DNA of 36,100 nt from Symbiodinium natans (taxonomy: Eukaryota > Sar > Dinophyceae > Suessiales > Symbiodiniaceae), in contig CAJNDS010000642.1 of the NCBI GenBank assembly GCA_905221605.1, positions 64,001 through 100,100 on the forward strand. The letters run 5' to 3'. The notes beneath the pieces were generated by a model, which searched no databases, was not told the DNA's origin, and saw nothing but the letters and a program-made list of their open reading frames with translations. The position numbers and the translations under genes are program-made. Of the stretch, positions 1 through 10,826 are shown one piece after another (position 1 is the stretch's first letter; every line of letters begins with the position of its first letter).

Positions 1-3000
1 TTACACAGGCCCTGATCGCATCCCGGCCCAAATAGGGAGGGGAATGCAAGGCTCCTTGGTTGCACTTACACAGGCCCTGATCACATCCCGACCCAATTAG
101 GGAGGAGAATGCAAGGGTTCTCGGCTGCATTTACACAGGCCCTGATCACATCCCGACCCAATTAGGGAGGGGAATGCAAGGCTCCTTGGCTGCATTTACA
201 CAGGTCCTCATCACATCCCGACCCAATTAGGGAGGGAAATGCAAGGCTCCTTGCTTGCATTTACACAGGCCCTGATCACATCCCGACCCAATTAAGGAGG
301 AACGCAAGGCTCCTTGGCTGCATGTACACAAGCCCTGATCACATCCCGGCTCAATTAGGGGCATTTACACAGGCCCTGATCACATCCTTACCCAATTAGG
401 GAAGTGAACACAAGGCTCCTTGGCTGCGTTTGATCACATCCTGATTCAATTAGGAAGGGTAACGCAAGGCTCCTTGGCTGCATTTACACAGGCCCTGATC
501 ACATCCAAAGCCTCCTTGGCTGCATTCACACAGGCCCTCATCACCATCCCGACCCAATTAGGGAGGGAAATGCAAGGCTCCTTGGCTGCATTTACACAGG
601 CCCTGATCACATCCCGACCCCATTAAGGAGGAAACGCAAGGCTCCTTGGCTGCATGTACACAAGCCCTGATCACATCCCGGCTCAATTAGGGGCATTTAC
701 ATAGGCCCTGATCACATCCTTACCCAATTAGGGAGGTGAACGCAAAGGCTCCTTGGCTGAGTTTGATCACATCCTGACTCAATTAGGAAGGGTAACGCAA
801 GCTCCTTGGCTGCATTTACACAGGCCTTTATCACATCCCGACCCAATTAGGGAGGGGAACAAGGCTCCTTGGCTGCATTTACGCAGGCCTTGATCGCATC
901 CCGACCCAATTCGGGAGAGGAATGCAAGGCTCCTTGGCTGCATTCACACAGGCCCGGATCACATCCCGACCCAATTAGGGAGGGGAACGCAAGGCGCCTG
1001 ATCACATCCCGACCCAATTGGGAAAGGGAATGCGACTGCATTTTCACAGGCCCTGATCACATCCCGACCCAATTAGGGAGGGGAATGCAAGGCTCTTTGG
1101 CTGCATTTACACAAGCCCTGATCACATCGGCTGCATTTACACAGGCCCTGATCACACCCCGACCCAATTAGGGAGGGAAACGCAAGACTCCTTGGCTGCA
1201 TTTAGACAGGCCCTGATCGCATACCAACCCAATTAGGGAGGGGAACAAGGCTCCTTGGCTGCATTTACACAGGCCCTGATGACATCCCGACCCAATTAGG
1301 GAAGGGAATGCAAGGCTCCTCGGCTGCATTTGCACAGGCCCTGACCACATCCCGGCCCAAATAGGGAGGGGAATGCAAGGCTCCTTGGCTGCATTCACAC
1401 AGGCCCTGATCACATCCCGACCCAATTAGGGAGGGGAATGCAAGGCCTGATCACATCCCGACCCAATTGGGGAAGGGAATGCAACTGCATTTACACAGGC
1501 CCTGATCACATCCCAGGCCCTGATCACATCCCCACCCAATTAGGGAGGGGAATGCAAGGCTCCTCGGCTGCATTTACATCCCGACCCAATTAGGGAGGGA
1601 AACGCAAGGCTCCTTGGCTGCATTTAGACAGGCCCTGATCGCATACCGACCCAGTTAGGGAGGGGAACAAGGCTCCTTGGCTGCATTTACACAGGCCCTG
1701 ATGACATCCCGACCCAATTAGGGAAGGGAACGCAAGGCTCGTCGGCTGCATTTACCCAGGCCCTGATCACATCCCGGCCCAAATAGGGAGGGGAATGCAA
1801 GGCTCCTTGGCTGCATTTACACAGGCCCTGATCACATCCCGACCCAGTTAGGGAGGAGAATGCAAGGCTCCTCGGCTGCATTTGCACAGGCCCCGATCAC
1901 ATCCCGACCCAATTAGGGTGGCTGCATTTACACAGGCCTTGATCACATCCTGACCCAATTAAGGAGGAAACGCAAGGCTACTTGGCTGCATGTACACAAG
2001 CCACAATTAAGGAGGTGAAACGCAAGGCTCTTGGCTGCATTTCATCACATCCTTAGGAAGGGTAACGCAAGGCTCCTTGGCTGCATTTACACAGGGCCTG
2101 ATCACATCCCGACCCTATAGGGAGGGGAATGCAAGGCGCCTGATCACATCCTGGACTGCATTTACACAGGCCCTGATCACATCCCGACCCAATTAGGGAG
2201 GGAATGCAAGGCTCCTTGGCTGCATTTACTCAGGCCCTGATCACATCCCCACCCAATTAGGGAGGGGAACAAGGCTCCTTGGCTGCATTTACACAGGCCT
2301 GAGCACATCGACCCAATTAGGGAGTGGCTCCTTGGCTGCATTTACACAGGGCCCTGATCACATCCCGACCCAATTAGGGAGGGGAACAAGGCTCCTTGGC
2401 TGGATCACATCCAGGGAAGGGGAACGCAAGGCTCCTAGGCTTACACAGGCCCTGATCACATCCCCAACTAGGGAGGGGAATGCAAGGCTCCTTGGCTGCA
2501 TTCACGCAAGCCCGTCGCACATCCCGACCCAAGTAGGGAAGGGAATGCAAGGCGCCTGATCACATCCCGACCCAATTGGGGAAGGGAATGCAACTGCATT
2601 TACACAGGCCCTGATCACATCCCGACCCAATTAGGGAGGGGAATGCAAGGCTCCTTGGCTGCATTTACACAGGCCCTGATCACATCCCACCCCATTAGGG
2701 AGGGAAACGCAAGCCTCTTTGGCTGCATTGCATACCGACCCAAGTAGGGAGGGGAACAAGGCTCCTTGGCTGCAATTTACACAGGCCCTCATCACATCCC
2801 GACCCAATTAGGGAAGGGAATGCAAGGCTCCTTGGCTGCATTTACACAGGCCCTGATCGCATCCCGGCCCAAATAGGGAGGGGAATGCAAGGCTCCTTGG
2901 TTGCACTTACACAGGCCCTGATCACATCCCGACCCAATTAGGGAGGAGAATGCAAGGGTTCTTGGCCGCATTTACACAGGCCCTGATCACATCCCGACCC

Positions 3001-4497
3001 AATTACGGAGGGGAATGCAAGGCTCCTTGGCTGCATTCACACAGGCCCGGATCACATCCCGACCCAATTAGGGAGGGAAATGCAAGGCTCCTTGGCTGCA
3101 TTTACACAGGCCCTGATCACATCCCGACCCAATTAAGGAGGAAACGCAAGGCTCCTTGGCTGCATGTACACAAGCCCTGATCACATCCCGGCTCAATTAG
3201 GGGCATTTACACAGGCCCTGATCACATCCTTACCCAATTAGGGAAGTGAACACAAGGCTCCTTGGCTGCGTTTGATCACATCCTGATTCAATTAGGAAGG
3301 GTAACGCAAGGCTCCTTGGCTGCATTTACACAGGCCCTGATCACATCCCGACCCAATTAGGGAGGGGAACAAGGCTCCTTGGCTGCATTTACACAGGCCC
3401 TGATCGCATCCCGACCCAATTCGGGAGGAATGCAAGGCTCCTTGGCTGCATTCACACAGGCCCGGATCACATCCCGACCCAATTAGGGAGGGGAATGCAA
3501 GGCGCTTGATCACATCCCGACCCAATTGGGGAAGGGAATGCGACCGCATTTACACAGGCCCTGATCACATCCCGACCCAATTAGGGAGGGGAATGCAAGG
3601 CTCTTTGGCTGCATTTGCACAGGCCCTGATCACATCGGCTGCATTTACACAGGGCCTGATCACACTCCGACCAAATTAGGGAGGGAAACGCAAGGCTCCT
3701 CGGCTGCATTTAGACAGATCACATCAATTAGGGAGGGGAACAAGGCTCCTTGGCTGCATTTACACAGGCCCTGATGACATCCCGACCCAATTAGGGAAGG
3801 GAATGCAAGGCTCCTCGGCTGCATTTGCAGAGGCCCTGACCACATCCCGGCCCAAATAGGGAGGGGAATGCAAGGCTCCTTGGCTGCATTTACACAGGCC
3901 CTGATCACATCCCGACCCATTTAGGGAGGAGAATGCAAGGCTCCTCGGCTGCATTCCCAATTAGGGAGGGGAACGCAGGCTCCTCGGCTGCATTTGCACA
4001 GGCCTTGATCACATCCCGATCCAATCGAATGCAAGGCTCGTTGGCTGCATTTACACAGGCCCTGATCACATTCTGACTCAATTAAGGAGGCTTCTTGGCT
4101 GCATTTGATCACATCCTGATCCAATTAGGAAGGGTAACGCAAGGCTTGATCACATCCCGACCCAATTCGGGAAGGGAATGCAAGGCGCCTGATCACATCC
4201 CGACCCAATTGGGGGGGGGGGGGGAATGCAACTGCATTTACACAGGCCCTGCTCATCACTTCCGGACCCAATTAGGGAGGGGAATGCAAGGCTCCTTGGC
4301 TGCATTTACACAGGCCCTGCAAGGCCCAATCAGGGAGGGAAACGCAAGGCTCCTTGGCTGCATTTACACAGGCCCTGATCACATCCCGACCCAATTAGGG
4401 AAGGGAATGCAAGGCTCCTCCGCTGCATTTACACATGCCCTGATCACATCCCGACCCAATTAGGGAGCGCATTTTCGTAGGCCCTGATCACATCCCG
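1..4497. repeat. ~65-bp minisatellite array with higher-order structure
   Basis: The whole stretch is built of imperfect copies of a ~65-bp unit whose core reads ACACAGGCCCTGATCACATC, followed by a CCCGACCCAATTAGGG segment, a purine-rich GGAGGGGAATGCAAGG segment and CTCCTTGGCTGCATTT. Copies vary by point changes and by partial deletions that leave half-units. Irregular copies recur in order: the segment at 1-130 recurs at about 2842-2970, and the odd short unit at 358-470 recurs at 3201-3310, giving an offset near 2843. From about 690 on the offset is near 2510, because the first copy carries an extra local duplication of ~330 bp. Short open frames here (for example those spelling AAFTQALITSRPN) are by-products of the repeat and I do not call them genes. 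The window starts inside the array. Confidence 0.95.
4211..4224 (+). repeat. 14-base G homopolymer
   Basis: An uninterrupted run of 14 G interrupts one minisatellite unit, where other units have GGGGAAGGG. It probably arose by slippage, or its length may be an assembly uncertainty. Confidence 0.9.
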
Positions 4498-4871
4498 CGC
4501 ACAGCATATAGTACATCCTTTGTTATCCTTGTGACGGGGGCCTCCGAACATTCTTCAAGCGTTTATGGTAGCAAAGGATAATCGTGCGCAATGGTGCTTA
4601 GGCCATCCTAGCCAGGTACACGTGTTCCCAACAGAGTTCAGTCTGTTAGCAAATTTCGACTCAAGGTCTTATTCCAAAGCATGACGCGTGACTCAGCTGC
4701 TGCCAGGACCACACTACGCCGCTACGCGTACACATTATACATACACACCCACCTTCCACTCGAGCCATTCTTGGCGATATTCCAACGCTCCCTTTGCTCG
4801 GCGCCAGGCTTAGCTGTCTGAATATTTTGATCAGCGTTTATTATTTGGAACCTGCGTTTCGTTTTAGGTCA

Positions 4872-4874
<3 letters not shown>
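4498..4874. other. Unique sequence between minisatellite and CA repeat
   Basis: After the last partial minisatellite unit the sequence becomes non-repetitive. I see no convincing reading frame, RNA gene or promoter element here. Confidence 0.5.

Positions 4875-4908
<34 letters not shown>
4875..4908. repeat. (CA)n microsatellite
   Basis: Seventeen consecutive CA dinucleotides. Open frames through it give a His-Thr run, which I regard as non-coding. Confidence 0.95.
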
Positions 4909-4924
4909 GCGTCCTGGCAAGGCA

Positions 4925-5335
4925 ATGTGGCCGTGCTATGTCCTCAGCTGTGACATCGCCTGGAACACTGGCTGCACAGTTACATTTCACAGCCTCAGCG
5001 GCGATGTGCTTGGCGTGGCTCGATGGACAGTCGGAGCCCGAGCCCCCCCCCTCCCCCCCGCAATGCAGAGATGCGTTGGTGCTGCACCTTGCACGTGTAA
5101 CAATGGCGAGGAAATTGGAGACTGTGTCTGGCGGGGATTGGCGTTGAAAGCAGAGTCATTCCTTCGACAGAAAGAGCAAACGCCAGACTCGTGTTACCAC
5201 ATCAAGCTCCTCTACAAGGGCGTCATCCTGAGAGAAGAATGGCTGCTTTCAGGTCTGCCTACTCACCTTGCTTTAAAGTTGCTTTGCCTCCCCATCTCTC
5301 CGCAGGACCTGGTCTGCTTGCAGAGAAGCCGGTAG
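4925..5335 (+). CDS. Possible ubiquitin-like domain protein, uncertain or decayed
   Basis: A 136-codon frame from an ATG. Near the start it has FHSLSGDVLGVA, and about residues 88-102 read IKLLYKGVILREEWL. That order (strand, Gly turn, and later a strand of the type LLYKGxxLxEExxL) fits the ubiquitin-like fold as seen in many protist proteins. Between the two lies a low-complexity insert rich in Pro and Ala. The C-terminal part overlaps a duplicated segment in another frame, so the real gene may contain an intron near 5300 (an AG acceptor-like site follows a C/T-rich tract). I could not confirm the family, and it may be a remnant. Confidence 0.3.
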   Translation: MWPCYVLSCDIAWNTGCTVTFHSLSGDVLGVARWTVGARAPPLPPAMQRCVGAAPCTCNNGEEIGDCVWRGLALKAESFLRQKEQTPDSCYHIKLLYKGVILREEWLLSGLPTHLALKLLCLPISPQDLVCLQRSR

Positions 5336-5415
5336 CGACAGTGAGGGCACGGACTAAAATAGCCTTAGCAGAATGGCAGCAGCGCTGTCGTCTCAGAGAG
5401 CTACGAAGCCTTTGA
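5240..5415 (+). repeat. Diverged coding duplicate, copy 1 (C-terminal exon remnant?)
   Basis: This segment has a clear diverged partner about 880 bp downstream (6115-6303). Both begin with TTTCAGGTC, pass through a C/T-rich tract ending in CAG, and then share a frame that ends at the same place: LLAEKPVATVRARTK followed by a segment ending CRLRELRSL and a stop. Because the shared frame and stop are kept despite many base changes, I think it was a protein-coding 3' exon. The CAG before it could be a splice acceptor. Confidence 0.55.
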
Positions 5416-7499
5416 CACAAATATCGCGCTGGGACGAAAGCATGTCGTCCAGGCAGGCCCAAGCACTAGCACCAGCCTCTCCGCAGCATCAGGACTCACA
5501 GCAAAACACCAGGTAGAACAGGCGCGCAGCCGGCACACACTGGGCCATGTCAAGACAAGTGCCTTGTTTGCCTAAGAGAGTGGAAGAGTTGAACAAGGTA
5601 TTAAATATTACAGTTCTCGTTTAAGCGTTGATCTTGCTCCAACTAAGGCGATCATGCTGCCACTAGCTTGGAATGAAGGTAGGGACCCTCAATAGTCACG
5701 AACTTCGGCAACCACCAACTTGCTGCCGACGGCTCCTGACGCAGGCGGCAATGTCATCTTATGGAGCCCGCCGATCATGCGATGCTCCGGACAAATGGCA
5801 AAACCCGAGCAGCACGAAGCTCCAGCAACAGAGACGGCGTATCAGCTCAGCATTAAAACAACGCAAGTGCCTTGCCATCACTGCGAGTGTGCGAGTCAAT
5901 ATCACTGACATCACTCAGGTGAATGTCACCAAAATGAGCAAGCCCCGGGCATGGCAAGTTCCGTCTTCAGACGGTAAGTACTTGCCTGTGCCATCCTCGC
6001 TGAAGAAATGGCGGCTGGACAAAGTTCCGATGAAGCCCTACTAGACACCCAGCATCATCAAGCCATTACAAAATCAACAGTCGATGCTAATGCGCTGCCT
6101 CGCATGCTTATAAGGGATGCTTTCAGGTCGGGACATGTCATGTCCGCTTATATACTTTGCGCCGTGTCGCTTTGCCGCCCCATCCCTCAACAGAACCCGG
6201 TCTGCTTGCAAAGAAGCCGCTTGTGACAGTGAGGGCATGGACTAAAATGGTATTGTCAGAGCAGCAGCAGAACTGTCGTCTCAGAGAGCTGCAAAGCCTT
6301 TAAAAATGTTGCAAATACACACGGTGCGCAGACGAGAACAGTCTTCCACCTGCAATTCCATTTCAGCATGCCAGCGTCACTCCTTAAGTCGCAGCAGTGT
6401 AAGAACATGAGTGGTATGTTTATGGAAATCGCCAACCAAATTTATGAGAATCCCAAAGACCGCGTTGCTGCGATAGACGATTCGCCGACCACCATGCCCA
6501 GGCCGTAACCCCAGACCCCAACGATTTGCGGACGCATATTGTTGAGCATCTGCTCAGGCTGCCAGAAGGCTCCACCTTTGCTGAGTGGCTGAAGGACCGA
6601 TCCCGATCAACAGCGTGGCAGCACTTCCATTATGCACGGACATGCAGGCCAGACATTCACTAGATGAACTCGAAGCCGATGACACGCTGGCCTGCAACAA
6701 CCCCTACAAATTCTACAAGAAGGCAAGTCGTTCCACTCTATGTGCATGAACTCAAGAATGTACGCCTGCAGGCGCTGCGACAATACGACGTCGGCGAGAA
6801 CAAGACTTTGCGCCTCTTGATCCTCAGAGAGCTAGAGTCCCAGACTCAGCTACGCGTGAGAACCCGATAAAACAGCACGGCGCTTCCACAAAGCGCCAGA
6901 TTGCTGCGACAATCTGCGCGGGAGTGTGCCAGCGACCTAGTCAACTTGCACAACATGCGCAGTCAGAACGGCTTCGTTGCACAAGGAAGAAGCTAGACTG
7001 GAACGACTGGAACGTCATGCCCGGAGCTGGAAGTAACAGTCTTCAGTCTTCTCCAGAATATAGTGATTGCTCAGCCACCAATATTCAGGAATCGTGGGCA
7101 CCTTCGATATCGGCCAGCTCCTTATCACATCATGCCCGCTTTACTTCAAAGTCCTTGTGATGTCAGACCTCCCGGAGCCATCGGAGCGCCAGCCACAAAA
7201 GGAACAAACACCAAGAGGCACGGCCTTCAATTTTACTTTCCACACCGATTCATGTGATCAAGCATTCATCGCGGCCAGGTAGTGCAAGCGGTGTCAAGCT
7301 GAACAACAAGAATGAAACGCCGATCAAGTCTGCTGGCATGCGCAGCGGACCCGAAGAAAGAGAGCTTCATTCAGCAGTTGCTCAGAGGGTCGTCCAGCCC
7401 TGTTGAAGCCACGTGAGCAACACTTTGCTGACGCTCACGGCTACTTTAGTTGTTCTCAACGCATGGCCGCCGCGCGTTGGGCTCTTCTGTTCAGTCTAA
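5416..7499 (+). other. Region of decayed coding fragments
   Basis: No long intact gene is visible. Two stretches still look protein-like. One is a 46-codon frame at 6368-6508. The other is a stop-free frame at about 6460-6663 containing DPNDLRTHIVEHLLRLPEG and then FAEWLKDRSRS; it has the same general character as the ELRDFVRLHPCP segment of the gene at 17913. Further short frames follow at 6664-6870 and 7067-7282. I read the region as broken genes or exons separated by introns I cannot define. Confidence 0.4.
6115..6303 (+). repeat. Diverged coding duplicate, copy 2
   Basis: Partner of 5240-5415. The shared frame reads LLAKKPLVTVRAWTK, then a segment ending CRLRELQSL, then TAA, against LLAEKPVATVRARTK and CRLRELRSL with TGA in copy 1. 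Substitutions are many and there is no frameshift within this shared stretch. Confidence 0.55.
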
Positions 7500-8006
7500 A
7501 TGATGCATATCTCTGTCCTACAGAACAACACTTGCTCCCTTCGAGCACACACATGTCGACACACGGCAACGGCAAAAGCACATCAAGCATTATTGGACTG
7601 TGACTCTGTAGCTTCGTTCGTCAACGCCATGTGCGCTCAGCACCGGCCAGACACTCAGGAAGTGCAATGTGCTCAGCTGCTTGCAAACACACCCAGGAGC
7701 ATCGTGTTTACGACGCTAGCCGGCGACGTGCGGTGCTGGACCGCCAACACACAGAAGAGCATCAGGTACTTAACGCGCAAGGCGTGGAAGATCCAAGTCA
7801 GACAGTACTCCATACATTCCGGCAAGCCGGCTCGTATCCTGCAATGTCATGCGCAGGCCGGGCGCCTGTTCAGATGGCGCAATTGCCAACTAAGCTTGAA
7901 CGGTGCACCCCTGGAATCACTACGACAGCTTGAGGCCTCAGCGCCCAATCACACAGCACTCCCAATTTTGCTCGTAGACAAATTTCGTTGCAGGACGGCT
8001 CTATAA
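7500..8006 (+). CDS. Possible ubiquitin-like domain protein (168 codons)
   Basis: The frame opens at an ATG and is free of stops for 168 codons. Residues ~70-95 read IVFTTLAGDVRCWT and then SIRYLTRKAWK; later comes LFRWRNCQLSLNGAPLESL, and near the end LPILLVDKF. This order of strand, helix, short strand and final strand matches a ubiquitin-like fold, interrupted by a ~25-residue insert. After the stop a different frame still looks coding to about 8150 (IIHVLRGRFNP, then NASFQLFAMYLLHDR), so the gene may be frameshifted or spliced. Role unknown; the fold call is by eye only. Confidence 0.35.
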   Translation: MMHISVLQNNTCSLRAHTCRHTATAKAHQALLDCDSVASFVNAMCAQHRPDTQEVQCAQLLANTPRSIVFTTLAGDVRCWTANTQKSIRYLTRKAWKIQVRQYSIHSGKPARILQCHAQAGRLFRWRNCQLSLNGAPLESLRQLEASAPNHTALPILLVDKFRCRTAL

Positions 8007-8579
8007 TCCATGTTCTGCGCGGACGATTCAATCCAAAAATCCAGCTAGATTGGCGCGGAGCCCAGCAGCATGTCTGCAACGCCAGCTTTCAGCTGTTCGC
8101 CATGTATCTTTTGCACGATCGCGTAGGCTGTCCAGCGAAAACGTCTTCCTGAGTGATTCTGAGAACGACGAGCTCTACATGCAAAGTGACCGGCTCGGGC
8201 GAGAACTAGCGTGAGACTCAAATTGTCAAATTAGAACTGCGTGACCGGCCGCGCCCCCTGCCAAGCTCGACGAGAAGACATACTTTCGGAAGCCAGAGCA
8301 CGAAGAATCAACATCCTCCTTGCATCCAGGCATCGGCTTTCGCCAACAGTTTGTGCAGAAACAGTGTGCAGCGCACAGATCGACTGTCAGGCGTCTTCGG
8401 TCCAAAAGAAAGGCGAGTTGCGTCGTCTGAATAGTTGCTTCATACCTATCCACCTCAAGCGCAGGCTGCGCTAGAAATGAGCGAGGACGACATGCCTCTG
8501 AGCAAACTATTCCCGACGTCAGCCACTCTCAGCTTGAGATGACATGCAAGAAAACATGTCTTTGGGATGCACATGTGCC
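8007..8579. other. Gene-poor gap, coding traces at its start
   Basis: Apart from the coding-like frame up to about 8150 I see only short overlapping frames without recognisable features. Confidence 0.4.
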
Positions 8580-8945
8580 TCACAATCGAGAGCCCAGCGC
8601 CACCTATTAGGAGGGCCCCCGGAGCCCTATTGCGGGAAATACAGCCTAAAGCCCTATTATGAAAAAACCCAGCAGTCCAGAGCCCAGCTCCACCTATTAT
8701 AAGGAGTGCAGCAGCACGAGCCCAATTGGATTCCGCTTGTTGTGAGAGAATCCAATACGGAAGCAAGTTCGACCTCCCTCGTGAGGAAATGCAGCATCCC
8801 AGAGCCCAGTTCGACTTATTATGAGGAGCAAGCAGTCCGAAGCCCAGTTCATATGAGGTAATCAGCAGCCTGGAGTCCAGTAAAGCAACCCGAAACCCAG
8901 TTGGACTTATCATGAAGAAATCCAGCAGTCCAGAACCCGAATGCT
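8580..8945. repeat. Degenerate ~57-bp tandem repeat
   Basis: About six imperfect copies of a unit built around CAGCAGTCCAGAGCCCAG followed by TTCGACTTATTATGAGGA. Clear cores lie near 8585, 8680, 8805 and 8895, with weaker or truncated ones between (for example near 8640, 8845 and 8870). The minus-strand frame running through it is a product of the repeat. Confidence 0.7.
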
Positions 8946-9005
8946 TGGGCGGAGCGCATTCAGCTGTGGCAAGTGTTTCTTTAAAACTGGCATGAATGCT
9001 GTTTC

Positions 9006-9509
9006 ATGGATTTGTGCCGTCAGCTCGCGATCAAGCATATCCCGCGCCAGCCCTCTCTTAAACTCGGCGGGCTGATGGATCTCTCGCGCTCAAGCTTTGA
9101 CACACACGCAACGCTGACTGTGGCATGCCCGCCACAATGTGCGCTAAAATGGCACATTGTGGCGGGAATGATGGAGCATTATGACTCCCGACCCAAGTCC
9201 CTGCTCGAGGTGAAGAAAGCCACTGGAAGATCGGGGGGCCTCACGCCCGAGGAGCGTGTGGAGCTTGGCCAGCACCCTCTGCGACTCATTGCTGTGAGCC
9301 TCGCAGATCGCATCGCGGCAGACGTCCATTGCTTGTCTGTTGATGGACGTAGACGTGGACCCCGAGAAGCACTCCAAGCGGTCGTGGGGGAAACGAACGT
9401 GCACATCTCCACAATTGCTCAAGACCAGCTGATCAACGCTTTTGCCAAAATGAGACGCCGAGCCATGAGACGCCGAGCCAAGCAGCAGCAAAAGCTGCGG
9501 CAGAACTAG
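9006..9509 (+). CDS. Hypothetical protein, 167 aa, basic C-terminus
   Basis: The frame starts at an ATG and runs to a TAG. No known domain is recognised. The middle has HIVAGMMEHYDSRPKSLLEV followed by a charged segment with LTPEERVELGQHPLRLIAV, which looks helical. The last ~20 residues are very basic (two MRRRA units, then a Lys/Gln-rich end) and could bind nucleic acid or act as a nuclear localisation signal. A perfect 15-bp inverted repeat lies inside the frame at 9128-9166, which is odd for a coding region. The gene stands alone between repeat-rich gaps, so it could also be a fortuitous frame. Confidence 0.4.
   Translation: MDLCRQLAIKHIPRQPSLKLGGLMDLSRSSFDTHATLTVACPPQCALKWHIVAGMMEHYDSRPKSLLEVKKATGRSGGLTPEERVELGQHPLRLIAVSLADRIAADVHCLSVDGRRRGPREALQAVVGETNVHISTIAQDQLINAFAKMRRRAMRRRAKQQQKLRQN
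9128..9166. other. Perfect 15-bp inverted repeat (hairpin)
   Basis: CCCGCCACAATGTGC at 9128-9142 is followed after a 9-base spacer by its exact reverse complement at 9152-9166. As RNA it would form a strong 15-bp stem with a 9-nt loop. It lies inside the 9006-9509 frame. I see no T tract or CTRR motif beside it, so neither a terminator nor a Helitron 3' end is supported. Confidence 0.85.
9451..9480 (+). repeat. 15-bp tandem duplication in coding frame
   Basis: TGAGACGCCGAGCCA occurs twice head to tail. In the 9006-9509 frame it encodes two Met-Arg-Arg-Arg-Ala units. Confidence 0.9.
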
Positions 9510-10145
9510 TAGCGACTCAGCTGCTCGCTTTTTTCACCCTTGCCATTGCAACTGGAAGGCGCGCTTCCTGCAGACGCATTTAAAACTTCGCGCAGAGCAC
9601 ACATGACAGATTGCAAGCCCGTGGCCCAATCATTGGCCCTTTGTTCAGACACATGTCCTTGACTTTAGCCTGCAAGATAAGTTCCGCCCTTGTTCTCAGG
9701 GCGTATGAGGCGAAAATGCCCGCATACAGCAGAGGCGAAAGCAGAAACATCAATGCACGCTTGCTCCTTGCAGTCGCATGACATGATGAACATCGACCAC
9801 CTCTACCAGGAAGCCCTTTCAGCTCAAAACCCAGAAGCCATACTTCATCACGCGCCTCGCTGAAGCGATGGCTGCCATTAGCTTCCTGAAGTGGACATTC
9901 GCCTATGAGCACTTTGCAGGCAGGACATTAGACTAAGAAATGAAGTTACGCCCTGGCTGCTGAAGCACTCCGCGCCAACAGGATCTGGTGAGAGCCGCAG
10001 CCCCGCGTCCATCGCAACATCGTGTCGTAACAAAATCTAGTTGGATTCAATCAACGCCCTGTGCATGAGGCCCACAACGAAGAAGTGAAATGCTTCACCT
10101 GTGTGCTATCATTGCTCCAAGGACTTCGCTGAGGCCTGGATTTGG
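9510..10145. other. Gap with only short frames
   Basis: Short + strand frames (for example one near 9784 starting MMNIDHLYQEALSAQNPEA) and an opposite-strand frame at 9580-9912 overlap. None shows features that would let me call a gene. Confidence 0.4.
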
Positions 10146-10514
10146 ATGTTTAGCGTTCACTCAGAGCACAGCACCCCAGAAATTTACACTTACGTACTAT
10201 CATTCACTCAGAGCACAGCACTCCATCCGTATATGCCGCACGAGAGGCGTGTTGTTTTCAAGACGTCCGCCCACAAGCTGACTGATTTGCACGGCAGCTG
10301 GGTGATCAGACAAGTCGCTGGCTTCACAGTCCTTGAAGTGAGCTTCAACTGCCGTGGCCGTCGTGGACGCAACGTGTGGTTGGCGTTGACGGCAGGCTCG
10401 GGCCATATATTGTTTCTGGATCATCACGTCTGGGCGAGTCCTGCTGACTGCCCTCAGGACCCGAAGGTGTATTCTTCGGTCCGCATCGCAATGGATGGGA
10501 CTATGTCAAGATGA
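10146..10514 (+). CDS. Hypothetical protein, 122 aa, doubtful
   Basis: First ATG of a stop-free frame that opens upstream at a GTG. Residues ~45-100 contain HKLTDLHGSWVIRQVAGFTV and further on GHILFLDHHVWAS, an alternation of hydrophobic and charged residues that looks protein-like. The N-terminal part overlaps a local duplication (10156-10221). No family recognised, and it may be an exon or a remnant. Confidence 0.3.
   Translation: MFSVHSEHSTPEIYTYVLSFTQSTALHPYMPHERRVVFKTSAHKLTDLHGSWVIRQVAGFTVLEVSFNCRGRRGRNVWLALTAGSGHILFLDHHVWASPADCPQDPKVYSSVRIAMDGTMSR
10156..10221. repeat. Short direct repeat, 19 bp, 47 bp apart
   Basis: TTCACTCAGAGCACAGCAC occurs identically at 10156-10174 and 10203-10221. 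Confidence 0.9.
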
Positions 10515-10826
10515 CAAGCATCTCCATTGAATGGCTTAGCATCCCCACTACTGTTGCTCTCGAGTGGGCATGATTTTTTGTATAGACAGAAATCGCTCAA
10601 TGTAGCGAAGCCGGACAACATTCATTGGCAGCAGTAAAAACAGCCGAGACACTTCAGAAGCCTCGACGCTAAAGGCTTCATCTCACGCACCCCATTCGAT
10701 GCTCAAACGGAGCAGGAGCTGTAGAACAGAACAACAGAACAAAGCGCCTAGGACCCTCTCGAGCTGCCGCCAGCAGTGGCAGCGCACTACGACCGCGAAT
10801 TCTATCAGACAGTGGTATCAAGTTTC

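Noticed and set aside
1-4497. Many small open frames on both strands in the left array, and a CRISPR-like look
   Set aside because: The frames are by-products of the 65-bp unit. Repeats are imperfect and contiguous, without unique spacers of constant length, so it is not a CRISPR array.
9128-9166. Hairpin as a Helitron 3' end or transcription terminator
   Set aside because: No CTRR sequence or T tract follows on either strand and no Helitron gene is near.
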